The notes under the pieces were generated by a model. It was not told where the DNA came from and did not search any database. It worked only from the letters and a program-made list of their open reading frames with translations. A stretch of 64,000 nucleotides of DNA from Gracilaria domingensis (lineage: Eukaryota; Rhodophyta; Florideophyceae; Gracilariales; Gracilariaceae). Shown here piece after piece: positions 33,642 to 42,300 of this stretch. The stretch is from the NCBI GenBank assembly GCA_022539475.1, contig VCMS01000140.1, positions 141,437 through 205,436 on the forward strand, in the 5' to 3' direction. The first letter of the stretch is position 1; every line of letters starts with the position of its first letter. A program made the position numbers and the translations under genes.

Positions 33642-34138
33642 CAGTACTACTGTGCCGTGAGGTGAACCGACGGGCCCACTTGTGGGAGACTTATTGATGG
33701 TACTACCAAGAAGTTTGGGTTGTTCTTATGGAAGGAAGTATTGAAGGGATGAAAGAAGAAAGATGATTTCCGTCTAACGGACGCCGATTTATCGGAAAGA
33801 AGCGAACTACCGTCTAACGGTCCATATGAACAGACCGTGTAATCGCACGCGTAATGATAATTCGTACTGAACGATAGTACGCAAGAAAGCGTTGAACCGT
33901 AATCCGGTTATGAAGGAAGTGACATCGAAGTCGATTTTATTCTAAGCAGAAGTTGCACCGCTAGCTATTACGGAGTGCGTTGGTCGCAGAGCCTACCACA
34001 GCCCATCATGGAAGAAGCCCACCGTTGGGATCACTGCCATCCTGTCGTAGGACCGGCACCTCCAGGGTTGGACGGCCCCGCTTGGGGAGGCTGACTCGCG
34101 GAAGACTGCGGGCCCAATGCCAACAGCTGGCCGAGGTC
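33642..34138. promoter_or_regulatory. Element 1 gap between convergent pol and antisense ORF, with short palindromes
   Basis: Contains TCCGTCTAACGGA (33769-33781), CCGATTTATCGG (33784-33795), ACCGTCTAACGGT (33809-33821), a longer hairpin CGTAC...GTACG (33863-33881) and AACCGTAATCCGGTT (33895-33909). These could be RNA hairpins at converging transcript ends or binding sites for a dimeric protein. Confidence 0.6.
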
Positions 34139-35845
34139 CTACATATCCGGTGGAACCGGCACCCCAAGTCCGAGGAGTTGGTTGCGCATCGCTACCACGC
34201 GAGGGTTGATGTTCCCCTGCGAAGGGCCCACGCCCCAACCAATAGGAGCAACTGGCGCAACCGCCCCTCCGACGACCGGAACTCCTGCGGAAGCCGCCGA
34301 CGGACCTCCCGTGGCCGGGTCTTCCACAGTATCATCCATAATTGGATCGTCCTCCTCTCCTAGGGAGTAATAGTTGTCGGAAAACATGAACCCAACAGGG
34401 TGATCGCTCGGAACCACTCGAGGAAGTCCGCGTAGGACGAGAGCCCGCCCCTTCGGGACGGTCACGCCCTCCCAGGGATCGTAATACACGAAGGCTCCGG
34501 CACCCGGATGTCTTCGCCCTGGCGAACGGTCGTAGTGCCAACGAGTGCCCCTGGGGACGTTTTCCGCCGGAACGGTACTCCAATCAATGGAATCGATGAG
34601 ATCGATAAGGCTGATGGCCTCGCTGACGTTGTCGTCCGAACCGAGCGCGGTGTATAAGTCCAGTGATCTAATCACATTCCGTAACCTCGGAGGCAAATAC
34701 CAAACACGGTTCTGGTCGTATGCTTCCCATAGCATAAACGCGGCAACGCGAGCGGCCCATTCGGCGATGAAGAGCATCCAATACTCCGAGTGCTGATTCT
34801 CAATCATGCGTGACCCCACATAGGAGATGCACGGAGGCAATTTCGGGAAACACCGGCGTGGTACCTCATATTGAGCCCACCACGATGGGAGTGGAGCGAA
34901 TCGACCCGCTGGTGCGTCCGGACGCAAACCTTCAACCTCCATGTTCTGGTGCGGGATCAGATACCCGAACCGGGATCGCCATTTGCGTTCGTTTCGCAGT
35001 CGGTCGAAAAAGCTTCCCTCTCCCGAAGGGCGATGTAGATACCGAAACTTCGCTCGCAGGATAGGCCTGTTGAACAGGAGAATGTCCGCCGGCATCGACT
35101 CCGGGAAGTTTTCCGCAGCTTGGAAGTCCGCGAGGTTCGCGCCATACTTGATCTCTCCGTAAGTTCGGAACCGGGAAAGGTCGAACCCGTATGACTCGGG
35201 AATCCTCTCGGGGAACGAGGCTCAGTCCTCCCGAAAGTAAGCCAATCGCGCCATAGCCGCGCGCGCTTCATCCATCGTTTCGTATCTACGGCCGCGCCGT
35301 TTCGGTGACAACACGTGAGGTGCGACCGCCACGCCGTGTCTCCAATCCCAGTAATCCTCCATATCTTGGTGCAGGCCGCAAGGCAGCATACCGTTCTCGG
35401 TGTATGAATCCATCAACGCACTGTTGCGAACCGCTGTCCGGTGAAACCAGGGCGCTCTGGAATAGGCCCAGCTTCCTCCCGTAGTTGGATCTTGAACAAG
35501 GAGCGATTCGCGCCCCATCCAGCCAGCTGTAGTCGCCAGCAAGGGCACCGCCTGAGCGGAATTCCACGCCGCGACGTCGACCGGGTTCTGTGTAGCCGTG
35601 TGATGTTGATTCTGAGGTAGAGGAGCGGAGGCGAAACCACCGAGATACCCTGACGCAGGAGTTGCTGGACCCGAAACGTTCGGAGCTCCGGCTTGGGAAT
35701 GCTGCTCGTCGCCGTCGTGAGCGTTCATCGAATCATCGATCACAGAAGAAACTTCAAGTACTGAATCGTCTGAGTGCAGAGAAGTTGAGTGCGCTTGCGC
35801 GTGTGTCTCGTTGTGACGAAGAACCGGAATCTCGGCTATGTCCAT
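34139..35845 (-). pseudogene. Element 1 antisense ORF, broken
   Basis: Minus-strand coding region placed between pol and the 3' LTR of element 1. The N-terminal part has WDWRHGVAVAPH, matching WDWIARVAVIPS in element 3. The central part has RNERKWRSRFGYLIPHQ (element 3: RFERKWRSRFGVLVPYQ), PSWWAQYEVPRRC, LPPCISYVGS and EWAARVAAFML. The C-terminus shares a 'GLGVPVP' type ending. Broken, apparently once or twice. Function unknown. Confidence 0.75.
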
Positions 35846-35925
35846 GGTGGACCACGCTGATATACGAGCTTGCTGACCAGTCTCCGCTTGTTAACCGGAT
35901 GTTTCCTGCGCTAAGGAGGGGGATA

Positions 35926-36275
35926 TGTAGGGCAAAACGTGTTCGCCCGATACACGGGAATGGTCTTCATAAATCCCTGATAGGAATGATTCCGGGTACT
36001 CGGAATGTATGAGTATTGGCCCACACATGGGATGCTTTTGGCAGTATTGAGGTACGGTACCCTGAGGGGTCGGCCATGATGTGGCGCAGATGAGTATTGG
36101 TCGCGTGTACGCTTGTGTAGGGATGGGTGTGTTCACACATGTTTCGTTATGATTGTCGGATATTTTACTGGCTGCTACGGCGGGTTGTCACGTGCACCAC
36201 GTGTATGGACCTGCTTAGGTGTGCTTTAGATTATTTAATTTAGTTTAACTAATTTATCGGTTACGATATAAGAGG
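35926..36275 (+). repeat. Element 1 3' LTR, first part
   Basis: Begins TGTAGGGCAAAACG directly after a polypurine tract (AAGGAGGGGGATA, 35913-35925). It is interrupted by element 3 and resumes at 48064. Confidence 0.75.
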
Positions 36276-37132
36276 TGTAGAGCAAAATGCCCTTCGTGGG
36301 GATGCACCGAGGTGCTTTTCATAGTTTGTTGATCCGTTACCGGCTGCGACACCTCAGGTTATGAGAGGCTACTGGGGTAGTGCCCCTATTTTGGGGTATG
36401 CCTAGGAAGGGTAGTATTTCTGCACACGTGTGCCAAGTTGGCCCGATCGCGCGGGCCCCGTGGCAAGCAGGCCACGGGGGCACACCTGTAGTGTATTGGC
36501 CGGCAGCGCCGGATAGTTAGATATTTTAATTGATATTTTCAAGTGCCGTATATAATTGGCGGCACTTGCCGCCACTGTACGGGAAGTAAACCTCAACGAG
36601 GCCTTTGGCTCTGATCTTCTTGCCGCTTGCGCACGGTCACCAGCCCCATCCTGGGGAATACCGCCGCAATTCCGGGCTGATCAACCAACCTCCGTCCCTG
36701 AGGAGTACTAATCCGTCGTCACGGCACTTTTCTTATCTATTTTATTGTTTTCATTTCCGTCTTACGGCTTTCGCTACTCTGCCCTACATTGTAGGTTTGT
36801 TTTATTTGTCTCGGGAGTTTTCCCGCTTATCGCGAGTCAGTGCTCCGCAGTGCGGCTCGTTTGTGGATCTTTTGTCGTCCCAGACCGTTGGGCTGGATAC
36901 CCCCACTCGCTGTGGCTCGCCGGAACCATCCGGATACCTACGCCGATTCTACCCCTTCTACCTCCGACTGCACGCCCAGATCGGGGCCACCCGGATTTAC
37001 ACCCGGCTCGTGTTGGCCCTATCGGAGGGTTCTGCCGCTCGACTGCCCTTCACAGGGAGCAGGGCCTGAACACCCTGAGGTGCTCGTCCGCGACGCGGTT
37101 TGTTGTTTTCCCGTCGAGGGTTTTGCACCACA
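36276..37132 (+). repeat. Element 3 5' LTR
   Basis: 857 bp, TG...CA ends, nearly identical to 47202-48058. The LTR contains GC-rich short inverted repeats such as GGCGGCACTTGCCGCC. Open frames inside it have no ATG start and are not treated as genes. Confidence 0.92.
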
Positions 37133-37135
37133 AAC

Positions 37136-37150
37136 TGGTCTCCCGACTTA
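37136..37150 (+). other. Element 3 primer-binding site
   Basis: TGGTCTCCCGACTTA, 3 nt after the 5' LTR, identical to that of element 2. The priming tRNA is not identified. Confidence 0.75.
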
Positions 37151-37296
37151 GAATCGGCTTTATTGGCCAACGATCGTTGGAGCTGGTTCGTTTGTTTGGA
37201 GCCCAGATAGTTGGGAATATCCGTTCTTACGGTTCTCTCATTGCCCGTTTTCGGAAGTTGTTTTGGTTGCCCATTGGCCGACTCTTTCGGTGAACG

Positions 37297-39306
37297 ATGT
37301 CGTCCCGTCGCAGAAGTAGCGCGCCACGTGCCGCTTCTGTGCCCGGTTCGTCCGGCTTGCCGGCAAGTTTGCCTCCGTTGCCGAAGGACGCACTGGAGGT
37401 CCCAGGCAATGGCGACCCGAAACCGGCTTCCCGGGGCCGCCGTTCTGACAACGGGACCCCACCCACTCGTGGGCCAACTGAGACCGCACCTGCGGCTGAT
37501 GCCGCCGCAGCGGTTGACGTTATGTCGTCGCGGTCCGACGAGTATACCCTCCGTGAATTAGAGGCTCAGGTTCGCATCCTGCAGAACTCCCAAGTGGGCC
37601 TCATCCGGGATATTACGAAACTCCGGCAACGGCTCGATGAAGCCGGTGTCCGGGATGTTTCGAGCGACGTCCGTGTTTTACGGTCTGATGTCAACCAGAT
37701 TATGAAACACCGACAGGTGTCGGCTGGTCTGCACGAGCAGGCTGCCGCACGCCTGGACCGCCTGGCTACCCGTCTGGAGACGGTCGAGCAAATCATCGTA
37801 TCTGATGCTGTTGCGCCGGGAGCCCCGGTTTCTGAGGGTTCTCAGCACTCGCGCCGTTCCCGGAATCGTCCGGCAAAGAAGAAGGTCAAGGTTGAGTCTG
37901 ACTCGTCTTCTTCATCCTCTTCTGATGAGGAGGGCCCCAAAAAGGGGTCGTCTACCGACTCTTCGGACAGCGCGGAAGAGCGCTCTCGCTATCGTGCATC
38001 CCGTTCGCGGGCTACTGAAGCCACTTCTGGTGGTGCACGAGGCCGTACGAAAGGACGGAGACACCTCGGATTGAAGGAGTTGAAGCCGACAAACTTACTG
38101 TATCGGAAGCTACTATCTTACCGATATTATCGGCTTGATGACACGACGCCACAGAGGACCCCACGTGGGACTGGCAAAGTGCGAAATCATCTCCGACAAA
38201 TGGAGCTCACGCTAAAGCCCCACAAGTTCTCTGGGGAAGATCCAATTCTTGTCTTGGATTTTCTTAGCCGCTTCGTAGCGGAAGCCGATGTACTTCGGAT
38301 GAGCGAGGCACAGGCCTACATCGCGCTGCCGTACTTTTTGACGGGTGTAGCCGAAGATCAATTCAATTCGGTTCGTGAGTCGTCTCGCGCCTCCGAAGGA
38401 GGAGTTACGTGCTGGCCGGAAGCGGTACAATATCTCCTGCGTTCTTACGCAACAGGCAATGCGATACAAGGTGCTATACTCGCGCTGCGAGACACGAAGC
38501 AAGGAGCCGAAGAGTCGGAAACCGTTTATTCGACCCGCCTCAATAAGGCTTTCCACAGATGTGGCAACGTGTTCTCCGCAGCTGAGCGGTGTACGATGTT
38601 TGTTGATGGACTGGACCGATCAATTCGGACGTTGGTAGCCCATTATCGGGAGAACAAACGCCGGATTACCTATCTGGAACTCGTTCAATTTGCCCAAGCG
38701 GAGGGAGATGCAGCTCGAGCACGCACTGGTATCAAGGCGCGCACGCGCCGACTCCTTCATGTAGAAGGCCGAGACTCCTCACTGCCTCACTCGCGAGGTT
38801 CTGTTCAAGGGGGTTATGATAACCTACACCTGTTACAGGACGATGGTTCAATGCCGAGTTCGGAATTGCTGTCGACGACGGAGCAGTCTACAGTGGATGC
38901 AGACCCCGCTCTGTACGCCGGACGTCAAGTCCCGGCATTGCCCGTGCCGCACTCTGGCGGATATCGAAGCCAACGCCCTGGATGGAGGGACCCGTATCCT
39001 CCTCGACAGGAGCGCCGGCCGCCCAACGCGGATCTTCTTCGTCACCTTATTTGTCATACCTGTTACAGGCCAGGGCACATCGCTCCGAATTGCTTAATGC
39101 CCATACGGGATATGGCGAAGATAGTGCCTCAGTATGAGTCGTTGACGCCCGCCGAGCGGGAACGTGTTCCCGACAAATCGTACCTTCGTGCGAAGGCGGA
39201 GACTCAGCCTGGAAACCAGGAAACGGTGCCATCGAATGGTGGAACTGTAGCCGCCCCTGCGGAATCGCAACCTCCGCAGATTGGCGGCGACGCTCAGAAA
39301 AACTGA
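37297..39306 (+). CDS. gag: Element 3 Gag polyprotein
   Basis: 669 residues from the first ATG after the primer-binding site. Residues about 70-175 are a coiled coil (LEAQVRILQNSQVGL...). A Ser/acidic stretch follows at 190-240, then a motif shared with element 1 (RRHLGLKELKPTNLLYRK, about 253-270). A helical capsid-like core lies at about 300-480, and a CX2CX4HX4C zinc knuckle (CHTCYRPGHIAPNC) at about 585-600. It would build the intracellular particle and package RNA. The stop lies inside an overlap with the pol frame. Confidence 0.85.
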   Translation: MSSRRRSSAPRAASVPGSSGLPASLPPLPKDALEVPGNGDPKPASRGRRSDNGTPPTRGPTETAPAADAAAAVDVMSSRSDEYTLRELEAQVRILQNSQVGLIRDITKLRQRLDEAGVRDVSSDVRVLRSDVNQIMKHRQVSAGLHEQAAARLDRLATRLETVEQIIVSDAVAPGAPVSEGSQHSRRSRNRPAKKKVKVESDSSSSSSSDEEGPKKGSSTDSSDSAEERSRYRASRSRATEATSGGARGRTKGRRHLGLKELKPTNLLYRKLLSYRYYRLDDTTPQRTPRGTGKVRNHLRQMELTLKPHKFSGEDPILVLDFLSRFVAEADVLRMSEAQAYIALPYFLTGVAEDQFNSVRESSRASEGGVTCWPEAVQYLLRSYATGNAIQGAILALRDTKQGAEESETVYSTRLNKAFHRCGNVFSAAERCTMFVDGLDRSIRTLVAHYRENKRRITYLELVQFAQAEGDAARARTGIKARTRRLLHVEGRDSSLPHSRGSVQGGYDNLHLLQDDGSMPSSELLSTTEQSTVDADPALYAGRQVPALPVPHSGGYRSQRPGWRDPYPPRQERRPPNADLLRHLICHTCYRPGHIAPNCLMPIRDMAKIVPQYESLTPAERERVPDKSYLRAKAETQPGNQETVPSNGGTVAAPAESQPPQIGGDAQKN

Positions 39307-42300
39307 GCAAGGGAGCCTCCAGCAATGGAGAGGCGCCCCCAGCGACGGGGTTTAGTGCGCCTGAGGCTGAGAAGCCTCGCTCCCCGGTCACAATCCTTTC
39401 GAGGAAACTGGCCACTACAGACGTGGACTCTGAGCACCTTGGTGTCTTGCGTCGCCCGTGGATACGGTCTAAGAACAGCCGGTTCCCGGATAGAGTCCTG
39501 GTCATGGCGAAACGTAACTACAAAGTTTACGCCGACCTGGGTGTTTCCGACCAGTACATGGTTCGGCAGTTGTCCGTGCTCGATACAGGAGCTGGGCCAA
39601 ATTTCTTGGTTGAATCGATGATTCCGCCGCACTTGCGGTCTCGCGTTCGTGCGGCGCCGCAGATTGACATAGCGGATGCGAACAATCGGCCACTTTCGAC
39701 TGTGGGAGTAATAGACCTGCTCGTCAGGCTTGGCCGCTACGTGGCGAAGCTCGATTTCTTGGTTTGCAAGCAACTCGCTGCGCCGGTTATCCTCGGCTGC
39801 GACTTCTGTGACCGCTTCGTCGATGCAATTCGACCGCGGAAGCGAACCATCGAAATGGAAGATGGGACTACTGTACCGATCGTTCGGCGTCCCCTGCGCC
39901 GGGCTCTGAAGAAGCAAGTCCCTTTGCCTGCAGCACAGAAGCCTACAGCCGATGAACGGAAGTCTACAAAGCTCCGAGTAGCTCGGCCCATTTCCATCCC
40001 GCCTGAATCACAGGTCTGGGTTACTGTGACCTCCCCACAATGTGGCTTACAAACGGTACAACCGTTGCCTGCGTTACAGGAGAAGCATCAGCTTGCCCTC
40101 GCTAATGGGATTGTTTTCGTCGAGCCCGAGAAGCCTTTTCAGGTGCTGGTTGCGAACTTCAGCCGTTTTCCTCAACGGTTGGTTAGGAGCCAAGTTATTG
40201 GTTCGTTGCTTCCGCACCCTGCGGCTATAGTGCCTACTCAGGTTTCTATTGCCGAGGTTCTCGGAATCCTCGAAGCTGAGGAGGGGGAGGCGGAACGGAA
40301 CAATTCCGAAACGAATACTGGACCGAACAGTTCGTCGGAAGATGCTACGCCGACTTCGTCGGATGCGAATAACCGCAGCCTGTCGAAGGAAGCGATGCCG
40401 ACCTCGTCGGGCAGTAATGATACAGACCTGAGTGCTGCTGACACGAAGGATAAGGCAGTACAGGAACTGGAGTCTCTGGATCTTGAACATGTCCCAGAGA
40501 CTCACCGCGATAAACTGCGGCACATGCTTGAGGAGTTCACGCCCATGTGGGATGGCACTCTGGGTAAGATTGGTATTACCGAACATCGGATTGATTTGCT
40601 ACCGAATACTCGGCCCATTTCACAGCACCCTTACAGGGCAGGACCGACAGCTCGGCAGGAGGAGAAAGCTCAAGTTGAGAAGATGCTCCGCGCTGGAGTT
40701 ATCGAGCCGGCTCAGTCGCCTTGGGCATCGCCGGTAGTGCTCGCGCCCAAACCTGATGGGTCTTGGCGATTTTGCATCGATTACCGCAAGCTAAACGCGG
40801 CTACGGTGAAGGATGTGTATCCTATCCCACGAATGGATGAATGCATCGATTCATTGGGCGACGCGAAAGTGTTCACAACCCTAGACGCGAATTGGGGCTA
40901 TTGGCAAGTTCCCGTGAGGGCTGAGGATCGTGACAAGACAGCCTTCGTTTGTCATGAAGGATTGTACCGATTCAATCGGATGCCCTTTGGGTTAACGAAC
41001 GCGCCAGCCACTTTTCAACGAGCTGTGGATATTTTGCTAGCCCGCTTTAAGTGGAAGACTTGCCTGGTATACCTGGATGACATCATTGTCTACTCCAGCA
41101 ACCTGGATGAGCACTTGACCCACGTACGGGATGTGATGCGAGTCCTACGCGATGCAGGCATTACGCTCAAGCTCAAGAAGTGTGAGTTCTTTACCGAAAC
41201 CGTCAGGTATCTCGGCCATGTTATCCGTCCAGGACGGCTTTCGATTGACGAAGTACGCGTGAAATCCCTCAAAGAGGCTAAGCATCCGAGGACGCAGACG
41301 GAACTCCGATCTTCTCTCGGCTTGTGCAATGTGTATCGCCGCTTCATTCCGAACTTCGCGGATATCGCTGCACCTCTGAACGAGCTTCTTCGCAAAGGAC
41401 AGCCAGTCGATCTGGAAGAATTCGACGACCGCAAGGTCGCGGCTTTCTCGTCGCTCGTGGACGCGGTGACATCGCCACCTGTTTTATCCCTGCCTAGGGC
41501 TGGTTTGCCATATGCAGTAGATACGGATGCAAGCGACTACCAAGTCGGCTGTGCCCTATTCCAGACCACCAATGATGGCGAGCGATTGCCAATTGGGTAT
41601 TGGTCAAGAAGCCTCAACGTTCACGAGAGGAATTACTCGGTATCCGAGAAGGAGTGCTTGGCAGTTGTCTGGGCGTTACAGACACTGCGGCCCTATCTTA
41701 TGGGGACCCGCTTCATTGTTCATACCGATCATTCGGCATTACGCTGGCTACTCTCTATAGCAGAGCCATCTGGCCGCTTGATGCGGTGGAGACTTCGCTT
41801 GTCGGAATTCGATTTCGAAATCCGTTACAAGAAAGGACTCCTGAACACTCAGGCTGATGCACTGTCCCGCTTGGAAACAGCGGCTGAAGCTGCGCCAGTC
41901 GATGATCTGGAGATACCGTGCTTCCTCGTGGAAGACGGCTCGAGCGATGCCGATGAAGAATCGGAAGGATGGGACATCTACGATGCTGTTTTAGCCGTGT
42001 CAGACACGCAACCCGAACCGGGCTCTTTCGTACCGATCAAGCCGGAGGAACTCATCCGGGAGCAGCACACCGACCGTTTTTGTACGGAGATTCGTAGTCG
42101 TCTAAACGGTGGAGCACAGTTGCCTTTCGTCGAGAACGACCAAGGATTTCTAATCCGAACTGTCGGAAACAGGCCACAGATTGTGGTTCCGCACTCACTT
42201 CAGTCACGAGTACTGCATTTGTCGCACTATGCGAAGTTGTCAGCCCACCCTGGTGGCAGGAAGTTGTACTACACCTTACGGAAGGACTTTTACTGGCCAG

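Noticed and set aside
36605-37069. 154-codon frame, present again at 47531-47995
   Set aside because: Lies inside the LTRs of element 3 and starts at TTG; the duplication reflects the LTR and not a gene pair.
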